From: Solirubrobacterales bacterium
GTDB taxonomy: Bacteria > Actinomycetota > Thermoleophilia > Solirubrobacterales > Solirubrobacteraceae
Direction of reading: 5' to 3'
Assembly: GCA_003157595.1 (NCBI GenBank)
Contig: PMKB01000299.1
Span: 1 to 10,131, forward strand
DNA length: 10,131 nucleotides
Every line of letters starts with the position of its first letter. Positions within the stretch are counted from its first letter, which is position 1. Position numbers and translations under genes: made by a program. The notes under the pieces were generated by a model. That model did no database searches. It had not been told where the DNA came from and saw nothing but the letters and a program-made list of their open reading frames with translations. Positions 1 through 6,282 of this stretch are shown one piece after another.

Positions 1-729
1 AACAAGTTCGAGTTCCGCGCGCTCGGCTCGAGCCAGTCGCCGTCGTTCGCCAACACCGTGCTGAACACGATCGCCGCCGAGGCGATCGACGCGCTGTCGG
101 AGAAGCTTGACGCCGCGCTCAAGGACGGCGCGACACTCGAGAAGGCGATCCTCGGGATCGTCAAGGACTCCTACAAGGCACACCGCCGCATCGTCTTCAA
201 CGGAGACGGCTACTCGGAGTCCTGGCATCAGGAGGCGCAGAAGCGCGGCCTCGCCAACCTGCGCTCAACACCCGACGCGCTGCCGTGGTTGATCGACAAG
301 CAGACGCTCGGAGTCTTCAAGCACTACAAGGTGCTCTCCAAGCGCGAGCTGGAGGCCCGCTACGAGGTCTACACGGAGCAGTACTCGGTCACGCTCAACA
401 TCGAGGCCGAGACGGCCGCCTCGATCGCGCGCACGCTGCTCCTGCCGGCCGCGATCCGCCACCTGGTCCAGCTGCGCGAGTCCGGGGTCGAGACGCTGAT
501 CGATGAAGCGACCGAGCTCGTGCACCGCTTCGTCGATGCGATCTTCGCGCTGGAACGCGTCAACGCCGTGCATCCCGACGTCGAGGGGCTCAAGCACGCC
601 CTCTACATGCGCGACGAGGTCGTCCCGGCGATGGACGGCGCGCGCGCGATCGCCGACCGCCTCGAGCGGATCGTGGCCGACGACCTCTGGCCGCTGCCGA
701 AGTACGCGGAGATGCTGTTCATCAAGTGA
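1..729 (+). CDS. glnN: Glutamine synthetase type III, C-terminal part (5' end outside window)
   Basis: This is the last 242 residues of a type III glutamine synthetase, which makes glutamine from glutamate, ammonia and ATP in the cytoplasm. The reading frame is open from base 1 and begins NKFEFRALGSSQSPSFANTV, the conserved block that in this family carries active-site residues close to the end of the catalytic domain. The remainder is the long helical C-terminal region typical of GSIII, which is about 700 residues long in full, so roughly one third is seen. A GTG at 58 is internal and should not be taken as the start. The stop TGA at 727-729 is followed at once by a 12-bp hairpin. The N-terminal part and its regulation lie outside the window. 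The family call is from memory of conserved sequence and I consider it secure; the gene symbol follows the usual name for this class. Confidence 0.93.
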   Translation, partial: NKFEFRALGSSQSPSFANTVLNTIAAEAIDALSEKLDAALKDGATLEKAILGIVKDSYKAHRRIVFNGDGYSESWHQEAQKRGLANLRSTPDALPWLIDKQTLGVFKHYKVLSKRELEARYEVYTEQYSVTLNIEAETAASIARTLLLPAAIRHLVQLRESGVETLIDEATELVHRFVDAIFALERVNAVHPDVEGLKHALYMRDEVVPAMDGARAIADRLERIVADDLWPLPKYAEMLFIK

Positions 730-770
730 GCGGCCGGGAAGCGGGTGTGTGGCGACGCCTTCCCGGCCGC
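730..770 (+). terminator. Strong hairpin directly after glnN stop
   Basis: A perfect 12-bp inverted repeat (GCGGCCGGGAAG at 730-741, its complement at 759-770) encloses a 17-base loop. It starts at the base after the glnN stop codon. No T-run follows on the plus strand, so this would be a U-less hairpin terminator or a 3'-end stabiliser rather than a classical intrinsic terminator. The structure is seen directly; the role is inferred. Confidence 0.6.
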
Positions 771-790
771 CGCAGTGACGCCCGAAAAAG

Positions 791-819
791 CCGGCGCCCC
801 AGGGGTTGCGGGGCGCCGG
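791..819 (-). terminator. Intrinsic terminator of the GIY-YIG gene
   Basis: A perfect 10-bp stem (CCGGCGCCCC at 791-800 with its complement at 810-819) has a 9-base loop. Read on the minus strand, the stem is followed by CTTTTTC (AAAAAG at 785-790 on plus), giving a classical hairpin plus T-run. It lies 4 bases past the GIY-YIG stop codon at 824-826, which fixes its direction. Confidence 0.85.
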
Positions 820-823
820 TCGA

Positions 824-1150
824 CTACTGGGAGGAGGTCGTCGCGATCTGTGTCGCCGAACCAGTGTGGCGAAGCTCAGCGGCAGCTGTTGAAGAGTTGC
901 TGAAGATGCGCCCGACCAGCGCCAGCTTCTGGGCCCGCGTGAGGCGCTTGATCCGCGCCTCCTCGCGCCGTGCGGCGCTCGCGTCGTCCATCGCGAAGCT
1001 CGCGAGCAACTCGACCGGCAGGCGCGAGCGGGTGTAGCGGGCGCCGCCGCCGTTGCGGTGTGAGGCGAGGCGGCGCTCGACGTCGACCGTCCAGCCGGTG
1101 TACAGAGAGCCGTCGGCGCAGCGCAGGATGTAGACCCAGGCGTCGGACAT
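824..1150 (-). CDS. GIY-YIG nuclease superfamily protein (UPF0213/YhbQ-like)
   Basis: This 108-residue protein is a stand-alone GIY-YIG domain. The diagnostic parts are visible in order: WVYILRC at 5-11 (the 'GIY' strand, as VYI), YTG at 17-19 (the 'YIG' strand), the arginine pair at 26-27, and Glu64 in EARIKRL, which aligns with the family's metal-binding glutamate. The order ending in a TRAQKLALV motif is characteristic of the UPF0213 group. Members are small presumed DNA nucleases; their biological substrate is poorly known and I infer no specific role. The C-terminal 25 residues, rich in Ser, Thr and Ala, are an extension beyond the usual core. The ATG at 1148-1150 is chosen because a TAGTTT box lies 9 bases upstream and the family motif begins right after it. 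The gene lies downstream of the GT4-flippase gene on the same strand, but it seems to have its own promoter and a good terminator. Confidence 0.9.
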   Translation of the reverse strand: MSDAWVYILRCADGSLYTGWTVDVERRLASHRNGGGARYTRSRLPVELLASFAMDDASAARREEARIKRLTRAQKLALVGRIFSNSSTAAAELRHTGSATQIATTSSQ

Positions 1151-1159
1151 CGCCCCGTC

Positions 1160-1165
1160 AAACTA
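1160..1165 (-). promoter_or_regulatory. TANNNT -10 box for the GIY-YIG gene
   Basis: TAGTTT on the minus strand ends 9 bases before the ATG at 1148-1150. The short gap implies a transcript with a 5' leader of only a few bases. No clear -35 element is seen. Confidence 0.5.
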
Positions 1166-1215
1166 CGCCGTCGCCGCCCGATCGCCTGCGTCGGCCCGCC
1201 CGTGCGTCGACCGCG

Positions 1216-1299
1216 GCAGGCGTCGGCGCTCAGACGATCATGGCCGCGCTGCCGGCGGCAGCCGGCGACGCTCAGACGATCCTGGCCCCGCTGCCGGCG
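1216..1299. repeat. 42-bp tandem duplication spanning the 3' end of the GT4-flippase gene
   Basis: Two directly adjacent 42-bp units (1216-1257 and 1258-1299) match at 37 of 42 positions; the last 31 bases differ at only 2. Unit 1258-1299 contains the final codons and TGA stop (1272-1274) of the minus-strand fusion gene. Because 42 is a multiple of three, unit 1216-1257 carries a second, in-frame copy of the tail and stop (TGA at 1230-1232). The terminal peptides are GSGARIV in the gene and GSAAMIV in the downstream copy. Confidence 0.85.
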
Positions 1300-3611
1300 T
1301 GGCGGGCCTCGGGGACGTTCAGCGTCACCGGCGAGGTGTGCATCGCGCGCAGCTTGACGTCACGCCACGACATTCCCTCGCGCAGCAGCGCCGGGATCCC
1401 CATCGCCATCGCCGTTGTCACCTCGACGGCCTGCAGCACGATCCCGTAGGCGATCGCGTCCGCGGTCGAGACGTGGAACGCACCCGCGAGCACGGCCACG
1501 CAGGCCGCCTGGAAGACGCCGACATTCGAAGGAGCGGCCGGCAGGACAGCCGTGACATTGACCGCGAACAGCACGCCTGCAGCCGCCGCGAGCCCGGCAC
1601 GATGGTCGAGGCCAAGCGCTATCAGCAGCACGTAGCAGGACGCGCACTGCAGCGCCCAGGCGCCGAGCTGTGCAGTGACCGCGATCGCGGCGAGCCGCGG
1701 CTCGCGGAACACGCGCATGCCGGTCCGAAGCCGCACGAGCATCCCGGCCAACCGCGTTCGCAACAGTTCCAGGCGTGCCGACCGCGACGGCCCGCCGCGG
1801 CGGCCGAGCAGCAGCGGCGCGGCGAGGATCACCGCCACCAGCACCGCCGGGCCGACCGCGACGGCGATCAGCGCCGAGTGGCGCCCGTTGAACAGGTCGA
1901 CGCTCGTGAACATCACGGCGCCGAGGACCGCGAGCGCCACCAGGTTCAACAGCGTCTGCGAGACGAGCGTGCCAACGACGATCGGGAAGGTCTCGAGCGG
2001 CCGCCCGACCCGGCGCGCGACGATCAGCGATCGCGAGGGCTCCCCGAGCCGCGCCGGCAGGGTCGCGCTCATCAGCACGCCGATGAAGGTGCCCTGCATC
2101 GCGTCCGCGCGGCGAACCTTCGCGCGCGGCAGCGCGGCACGCAGGATCGCGTGCCACGCGAAGCCGCGCGAGACCATCGCCGCGCACATCAGCGCGCAGG
2201 CGATCAGCACCCACGATGGCTGGGAGGTCACCAGTGCGCTGGTGATCCGCCCGAAGCCGATGCGCGAGACGGCCAGCGCCGAAACCCCGACGGTGGCCAG
2301 CGCGACCAGCGCGATCGCGCCGCGTCGCACGCCGGCAAGCGTCCTCGAGCGCCGGGTTCGCTCGTCGCGCTCGAGGCTCGGCAGGCGCCGTTGCGCCGGC
2401 CGATGCCCGGCGAGGTCGACGCTGGCGGCCCCGATGCGCACGGCGGCGCGCCCGCGCGCCGTGCTGGGTGCGGGTGTCGCGATCGCGTCGGCGTAGGCGC
2501 CCAGCACCTCTTCAGCGACCAGCGGCCAGGCGTAGCGGCGCACGTTCTCGACGGCGGCCGCCGACATCGCGTCGCGCCGCGCCGGGTCGTAGGCCAGATC
2601 CAGCAGCGTCTGTGCCAGCGCGCTTGCGTCCGCGCGGCCGAACAGGACGCCGTCGACGCCGTCTCGCACGACGTCGCTGTAGCCGGGGATGTCGGAGGCC
2701 ACGACCGGCGTACCGACCGCGAAGGCCTCGGTCAGCACCATGCCGAAGCTCTCACCGCCGAGCGACGGGGCGACGAGCAGGTCGGCGGCCGCCAGCACCG
2801 CGGTCTTCTGCGCGTCGTCGATCTTGCCCAGCGCGGTGACCCCGCGCAGATCGACCATCAGCGCCTCGAGCTGCGCCTGCTCGACTCCGACCACCTCGAG
2901 CGTGAACGGAACATGCTCGCGCAGCGCCTCGAGCGCGCGCAGCACGACCGGCAGTCCCTTGCGCTCGACGGCCTGGCCAACGAAGACGAGCCGCAGCGGA
3001 CGTTCGTCGGTCGCCATGCAAGCGGCGGCGCGCGCGATCTGATCGCCCACGACGACCCCGTTGGGGATCACGCGGTAGTGCCCACCGAAGAAGCGCTCGC
3101 CGGTCCAGGCCGCGGCGCGGGAGACGGCGATCCGCACGTGCAGGCGGTTGAAGCGCCGGGCAGCGCCGGCGAGGTTGCCGAGATCGTTGGTCAGGCGGTT
3201 GGTCGAATAGCTGTGGAAGGTTCCGACGAGCGGCAGCCCCTTGAAGCCGACCGCGTCCCAGCTCGACAGCGGGACGACCGGCTCGTGGATGTGGACCACG
3301 TCGTAGTCGCCGTCGCGCAGCTCGCGGCGAAGCGTCGCCGCCGCCGACGGCGTCAGCGCCACGTTCGACACGGCGCCGTTCGCACGCAGGCCGATCGTGC
3401 GGCCGAGCGAGACGATGTTTGCCGCCTGCACGCGCGGCTGCGGGCGTGCGCCCCGGTGCAGCCTCACGCTGAGGCGGTCGTCGGGGTCAAACGGCGTGAT
3501 GATCCGCGGCTCGTGCCCGGCCGCCGCCAACTGGTCGGCGAGCGCTTCGATGTGGCGCGTCACCCCCCCGGGATACGTCCACGAGTACGGCGAGACGAGC
3601 GCGATCCGCAT
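1272..3611 (-). CDS. Fusion: PimA-like GT4 glycosyltransferase + flippase-like (UPF0104/LPG-synthase TM) membrane domain
   Basis: Residues 1-380 form a GT-B, family 4 glycosyltransferase close to phosphatidylinositol mannosyltransferase PimA. Visible are the N-terminal Rossmann start MRIALVSPYS, GGVTRH at 15-20, VHIHEP at 106-111, GTFHSY at 130-135 with the likely catalytic His133, VERKGL at 215-220, and the E-x7-E motif ESFGMVLTE at 287-295. A basic linker (about 381-430) leads to a membrane domain (about 431-750) with several hydrophobic spans, for example 431-450, 466-485, 542-567, 578-602 and 640-667. It carries ARLGEPSRS at 520-528 and PSNVGVFQAA at 694-703, the pattern of the UPF0104/MprF-flippase-like family. 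The likely role is cytoplasmic sugar transfer to a lipid carrier coupled to flipping or holding of the glycolipid; sugar and lipid are unknown. The ATG at 3609-3611 follows a TACCAT box by 7 bases. The single uninterrupted frame argues against a sequencing-error fusion. The domain calls are firm; the coupled function is inference. Confidence 0.88.
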   Translation of the reverse strand: MRIALVSPYSWTYPGGVTRHIEALADQLAAAGHEPRIITPFDPDDRLSVRLHRGARPQPRVQAANIVSLGRTIGLRANGAVSNVALTPSAAATLRRELRDGDYDVVHIHEPVVPLSSWDAVGFKGLPLVGTFHSYSTNRLTNDLGNLAGAARRFNRLHVRIAVSRAAAWTGERFFGGHYRVIPNGVVVGDQIARAAACMATDERPLRLVFVGQAVERKGLPVVLRALEALREHVPFTLEVVGVEQAQLEALMVDLRGVTALGKIDDAQKTAVLAAADLLVAPSLGGESFGMVLTEAFAVGTPVVASDIPGYSDVVRDGVDGVLFGRADASALAQTLLDLAYDPARRDAMSAAAVENVRRYAWPLVAEEVLGAYADAIATPAPSTARGRAAVRIGAASVDLAGHRPAQRRLPSLERDERTRRSRTLAGVRRGAIALVALATVGVSALAVSRIGFGRITSALVTSQPSWVLIACALMCAAMVSRGFAWHAILRAALPRAKVRRADAMQGTFIGVLMSATLPARLGEPSRSLIVARRVGRPLETFPIVVGTLVSQTLLNLVALAVLGAVMFTSVDLFNGRHSALIAVAVGPAVLVAVILAAPLLLGRRGGPSRSARLELLRTRLAGMLVRLRTGMRVFREPRLAAIAVTAQLGAWALQCASCYVLLIALGLDHRAGLAAAAGVLFAVNVTAVLPAAPSNVGVFQAACVAVLAGAFHVSTADAIAYGIVLQAVEVTTAMAMGIPALLREGMSWRDVKLRAMHTSPVTLNVPEARHAGSGARIV

Positions 3612-3618
3612 CGCCCCA

Positions 3619-3624
3619 ATGGTA
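3619..3624 (-). promoter_or_regulatory. TANNNT -10 box for the GT4-flippase gene
   Basis: TACCAT on the minus strand ends 7 bases before the ATG at 3609-3611, the distance expected when transcription begins at or next to the A of the start codon. A second possible box, TATACG (3642-3647), lies farther upstream on the same strand and cannot be excluded. Confidence 0.45.
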
Positions 3625-3643
3625 GCGGTGCGCCATCCGTCCG

Positions 3644-3649
3644 TATACT
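3644..3649 (+). promoter_or_regulatory. -10 box TATACT for the fprA transcript
   Basis: TATACT, one base from the TATAAT consensus, lies 13 bases before the ATG of the 21-codon leader ORF and 75 bases before the fprA ATG. The transcription start would fall near 3656, leaving about six untranslated bases before the leader ORF. No convincing -35 is seen. The box lies 19 bp from the opposing TACCAT box of the divergent gene. Confidence 0.5.
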
Positions 3650-3662
3650 CGCTGACCCAAAG

Positions 3663-3728
3663 ATGGCTGCAGACCTCCGCGTGACTCCGACCGCCGGCGC
3701 GCCCGATTCGTCGCCGCGCCGCGGATGA
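3663..3728 (+). CDS. Possible 21-residue leader peptide translationally coupled to fprA
   Basis: ATG at 3663-3665 opens a 21-codon frame (MAADLRVTPTAGAP...) whose TGA at 3726-3728 overlaps the fprA ATG at 3725-3727 as ATGA. The leader start lies just after the TATACT promoter box, while the fprA start has no Shine-Dalgarno sequence (CGCCGCGCCGCGG precedes it). Together these suggest that ribosomes load at the near-leaderless uORF and reinitiate on fprA. The peptide itself resembles nothing I know and has no Cys, Trp or repeated amino acid run that would suggest attenuation. Chance is possible for so short a frame. Confidence 0.4.
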   Translation: MAADLRVTPTAGAPDSSPRRG

Positions 3729-5092
3729 GCAGCCCCGTCGACGCCAAGCTGCGCGTCGCGATCATCGGCTCCGGCCCAGCCGGGAGCTACGCCGCCGGTC
3801 ACCTGCTGCGCCACACCGCGACCGAGCTGCACGTGGACCTCTACGAGCGCCTGCCGACGCCCTGGGGCCTCGTGCGCGCAGGGGTCGCGCCCGACCATCC
3901 GAAGATCAAGTCGGTCACCAACCTCTACGAGCGCACGGCGGAGCACCCGCGGCTGCGGCTGTTCGCCAACGTCGAGTTCGGCCGCCACGTGACGCTCGCC
4001 GACCTGCGGCGCCACTACCATGCGATCGTCTACGCGGTCGGCACGCCGGTCGACCGTGCGATGGGTATCCCGGGTGAGGATCTGCCGGGCAGCTACGCCG
4101 CCACCGACTTCGTCGGCTGGTACAACGGCCACCCCGACTTCCGCAACCACCAGTTCGACCTGAGCGGCGAGCGCGCGGTGGTGATCGGCGCCGGCAACGT
4201 GGCGCTGGACGTGGCGCGGATGCTGGTCCTCACCCGCGCCGAGCTCGCCGTGACCGACATCGCCGACCATGCGCTCGAGGTGCTGTCGAACAGCGGCGTC
4301 CGCGAGGTCGTGGTGGTCGCGCGCCGCGGCCCGGCGCAGGCGGCGTTCACCAACCCGGAGCTGCGCGAGCTCGGCGAGCTGAGCGACGCAGACGTGACCG
4401 TCGACCCCGACGAGCTGAGGCTGGGCGACGGGGTGGCGGACCCCAACGCCGACCCCACCGCCCTGCGCAACGTCGAGATCCTGCGCGAGTACTCGACGCG
4501 ACCGCTCGCGGGCCACACGCGGCGTGTCGCCCTGCGCTTTCTGCTCTCGCCTCTCGCGCTGGGCGGGTCCGGCCGGGTCGAGTCGGTGACGCTGGTGCGC
4601 AACGCGCTCGGGCTGACGGCGGACGGCAGCCTGCGGGCACGCGCGACCGACGAGCAGCTGCAGATCCCCGCTCAGGCCGTGTTTCGGGCAATCGGCTACC
4701 GCGGAACTCCGCTCGCCGATGTCCCCTTCGACGCCGAGCGCGAGCTGATCGCCAACGAGAACGGCCGGGTGCGACGCGGCGAGTATGTCGTCGGCTGGGC
4801 CAAGCGCGGCCCCAGCGGCGTGATCGGAACAAACAAGAAGGACGCCAACGAGACCGTCGGGGCGCTGCTCGAAGATCTCGCCGCCGGGGAGCTGCTCGAC
4901 CCGGACCCGATCAGCGACGAAGCGCTCGAGCAGTTCGTTCGCGAGCGCCAGCCGCAGCTCGTCGACTATGGCGACTGGCTCGCGATCGACCGCCGCGAAC
5001 GCGCGCTCGGCGAGCCGGCCGGTCGCCCGCGCGTCAAGCTCACCACGGTGGCTGAGCTGCTCGACGCGATCGGCTGGGGTGGCGATGACTGA
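3725..5092 (+). CDS. fprA: Ferredoxin/flavodoxin-NADP+ reductase, FprA/adrenodoxin-reductase type
   Basis: This 455-residue flavoprotein moves electrons between NADPH and ferredoxin through FAD; mycobacterial FprA is about the same length. The FAD-binding GSGPAG is at 15-20, followed by the family block TPWGLVRAGVAPDHPKIKSV (45-64). The NADP-binding GAGNVALDVARML is at 155-167, and Arg200-Arg201 in ARRGPAQAAFTNPEL are placed to bind the 2'-phosphate, so NADPH is the expected cofactor. GWAKRGPSGVIGTNKKDA at 357-374 is the closing FAD/NADP-contact motif of this family. The ATG at 3725 puts the dinucleotide-binding fold at the usual distance from the N-terminus. It overlaps a leader ORF upstream and an alkA-like gene downstream, so the three probably share a transcript. 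The ferredoxin partner is not in the window. Confidence 0.93.
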   Translation: MSSPVDAKLRVAIIGSGPAGSYAAGHLLRHTATELHVDLYERLPTPWGLVRAGVAPDHPKIKSVTNLYERTAEHPRLRLFANVEFGRHVTLADLRRHYHAIVYAVGTPVDRAMGIPGEDLPGSYAATDFVGWYNGHPDFRNHQFDLSGERAVVIGAGNVALDVARMLVLTRAELAVTDIADHALEVLSNSGVREVVVVARRGPAQAAFTNPELRELGELSDADVTVDPDELRLGDGVADPNADPTALRNVEILREYSTRPLAGHTRRVALRFLLSPLALGGSGRVESVTLVRNALGLTADGSLRARATDEQLQIPAQAVFRAIGYRGTPLADVPFDAERELIANENGRVRRGEYVVGWAKRGPSGVIGTNKKDANETVGALLEDLAAGELLDPDPISDEALEQFVRERQPQLVDYGDWLAIDRRERALGEPAGRPRVKLTTVAELLDAIGWGGDD

Positions 5093-5714
5093 CGCGGCGA
5101 GCGCCCACCTGCGCGCGGCCGACCCCGTCCTCGGCGAGCTGATAGAGCGGCTCGGTGCGCTGCCCGCGCCGGCACGGTCGCCGGCCCGTCCGACGCCCGG
5201 CGAACACTACGCCGGCCTGGTCCGCACGATTGTCGGCCAGCAGCTCTCGACGCGCGCCGCCCAGGCGATCTGGCTACGGCTGCTCGGGCACTTCGATGGC
5301 CGGCCGCCGTCGCCGCAGGAGATCCTCGCCGCCGACCCCGACGCGCTGCGCGCGGCCGCTGGCCTTTCGCGCGCCAAGACCACCTACCTGCGCTCGCTCG
5401 CCGAGCACGTGATCGACGGGTCGCTCGAGCTCGACCGCCTCGAACAGCTCGACGACGACGCCGTGATCGCCGAGCTGGTCGCGGTCAAGGGGATCGGCGA
5501 GTGGAGCGCGCACATGTTCCTGATGTTCCAGCTCGAGCGCCCCGACGTGCTGGCTCCCGGCGACCTCGGGATCCGCAAGGGCATCCAGATCAGCTTCGGG
5601 CTCGAGGCGCTGCCAACACCGGCGGAGGTGATCGCCGTCGCCGAGCCCTGGCGGCCCTACCGCACCGCGGCCTGCCGCTACCTCTGGCGCGCGATCGACG
5701 CCCCACCGCAGTAG
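5085..5714 (+). CDS. DNA-3-methyladenine glycosylase II family (AlkA-like, HhH-GPD)
   Basis: This 209-residue enzyme is expected to remove alkylated purines such as 3-methyladenine by cutting the N-glycosidic bond, the first step of base excision repair. HYAGLVRTIVGQQLS (41-55) is the family's N-terminal signature. VKGIGEWSAHMFLMFQL (134-150) is the helix-hairpin-helix, and Asp160 in APGDLGIRKG is the expected catalytic aspartate. Compared with E. coli AlkA (about 280 residues) it lacks the N-terminal TBP-like domain, so it is the compact form common in actinobacteria and archaea. The ATG at 5085-5087 is chosen because it overlaps the fprA stop by 8 bases and is preceded by GGGGTGG as a ribosome binding site; an in-frame upstream ATG at 4968 would add 39 low-complexity Ser/Arg/Ala residues read out of frame from fprA. 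Co-translation with fprA looks like genomic packing, not an evident shared pathway. Confidence 0.92.
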   Translation: MTDAASAHLRAADPVLGELIERLGALPAPARSPARPTPGEHYAGLVRTIVGQQLSTRAAQAIWLRLLGHFDGRPPSPQEILAADPDALRAAAGLSRAKTTYLRSLAEHVIDGSLELDRLEQLDDDAVIAELVAVKGIGEWSAHMFLMFQLERPDVLAPGDLGIRKGIQISFGLEALPTPAEVIAVAEPWRPYRTAACRYLWRAIDAPPQ

Positions 5715-5847
5715 GGCTCGCCGGCCTTCGCCTGCGCCGCCAGTCCGGGCGCTTCGCGTCACAAACCTCGCCGCTCGCGCACCTACGATCGCGCGCCATC
5801 ACCGACAGCCTCACCGCGCCGCCGCGCTGACCAAGCGAAATCCCGAC

Positions 5848-5875
5848 CACGGACGCGGCGGAGCCGCGATCCGTG
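5848..5875 (-). terminator. Hairpin between convergent alkA-like and A-type carrier genes
   Basis: CACGGA (5848-5853) pairs with TCCGTG (5870-5875), continued by CGCGG (5854-5858) with CCGCG (5864-5868) across a single bulged A at 5869; the loop is 5 bases. It starts 4 bases after the A-type carrier stop (5879-5881). The T-run is poor (ATTTCG on the minus strand), so it may serve both directions weakly. The 5715-5847 stretch before it shows no gene or other structure that I can support. Confidence 0.5.
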
Positions 5876-5878
5876 CCA

Positions 5879-6232
5879 TCAAACGGCCGAGCAGGACTCC
5901 TGGCCGGCGACGCGGAATGAGCTGCCGCAGCCGCAGGCCGCGACGACGTTGGGGTTCTCGACCTTGAAGCCCGCCCCGGTGAGGGCGTCCACATAGTCGA
6001 TCTGCGAGCCGTCGACGTATTCGAAGGCGGCCGGTTCGACCAGCAGCTTGAGCCCGTGGCTCTCGAAGACCTTGTCATCGTCGCGCTGCTCGTCGAAGGC
6101 GAGCTGGTATTGGAAGCCCGAGCAGCCGCCGCCGCGAACGCCGACCCGCAGGCCGGCTAGCGAGACATCGGCGCCCTGTGCGGCGAGATACTCATGTGCC
6201 TTCTCGGCACCCTTGTCGGTCATCGAGATCAT
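5879..6232 (-). CDS. A-type iron-sulfur cluster carrier (HesB/IscA/ErpA family)
   Basis: This 117-residue protein carries iron-sulfur clusters from scaffold to target apoproteins in the cytoplasm. All three cluster-ligating cysteines are in their usual places: Cys37 in GGGCSGF and Cys100/Cys102 in CGCGSSF near the C-terminus. An additional Cys114 (GQESCSAV) lies in the tail. The start MISMTDKGAEK matches the usual beginning of the family, so I choose ATG 6230-6232; a TTG nine bases earlier (6239-6241) also fits the frame but would fall almost on the -10 box. TATACT lies 10 bases upstream of the chosen ATG (or TACTTT 8 bases upstream), suggesting a nearly leaderless mRNA, though a GGAAG also lies very close to the ATG. 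It is divergent from bolA with only 50 bases between start codons. I cannot tell ErpA from IscA or SufA by sequence alone. Confidence 0.93.
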   Translation of the reverse strand: MISMTDKGAEKAHEYLAAQGADVSLAGLRVGVRGGGCSGFQYQLAFDEQRDDDKVFESHGLKLLVEPAAFEYVDGSQIDYVDALTGAGFKVENPNVVAACGCGSSFRVAGQESCSAV

Positions 6233-6242
6233 TGCTTCCAAA

Positions 6243-6248
6243 AGTATA
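6243..6248 (-). promoter_or_regulatory. -10 box TATACT for the A-type carrier gene
   Basis: TATACT on the minus strand lies 10 bases before the ATG at 6230-6232. It lies 19 bp from the opposing TAGACT box of bolA, so the two promoters must share DNA upstream of their -10 elements. No good -35 is evident. Confidence 0.5.
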
Positions 6249-6267
6249 GCGCCCCGGCCGCGTGCTT

Positions 6268-6273
6268 TAGACT
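6268..6273 (+). promoter_or_regulatory. TANNNT -10 box for the bolA-glutaredoxin operon
   Basis: TAGACT ends 9 bases before the bolA ATG at 6283. The intervening bases (TCTTGGCAG) hold no Shine-Dalgarno sequence, which favours a leaderless or nearly leaderless start. Confidence 0.5.
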
Positions 6274-6282
6274 TCTTGGCAG

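Noticed and set aside
265..1161. A 298-codon minus-strand frame across glnN and the GIY-YIG gene
   Set aside because: It overlaps two genes with strong family matches in other frames and has low-complexity Arg/Ala content. It also runs through both hairpins.
1299..3728. An 809-codon open frame on the plus strand, antisense to the GT4-flippase gene
   Set aside because: It is the antisense shadow of the fusion gene in GC-rich DNA: the translation is Arg, His, Asp and Gln rich with no recognisable motif, while the opposite strand gives clear GT4 and UPF0104 motifs. Only its last 22 codons (from 3663) are discussed, as the separate leader ORF.
3560..4516. A 318-codon minus-strand frame antisense to fprA
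   Set aside because: Val, Gln and Asp repeats without motifs; fprA on the plus strand has complete cofactor-binding signatures.
4968..5084. Upstream start for the AlkA-like enzyme
   Set aside because: The additional 39 residues are out-of-frame fprA sequence with no similarity to the family; ATG 5085 has the ribosome binding site and typical overlap.
5590..6078. A minus-strand frame with a Cys-rich stretch (RCASGEVCDAK) in the gap 5715-5878
   Set aside because: It runs antisense into two real genes and is otherwise Arg/Ser/Ala low complexity; the cysteines form no known metal-binding pattern.
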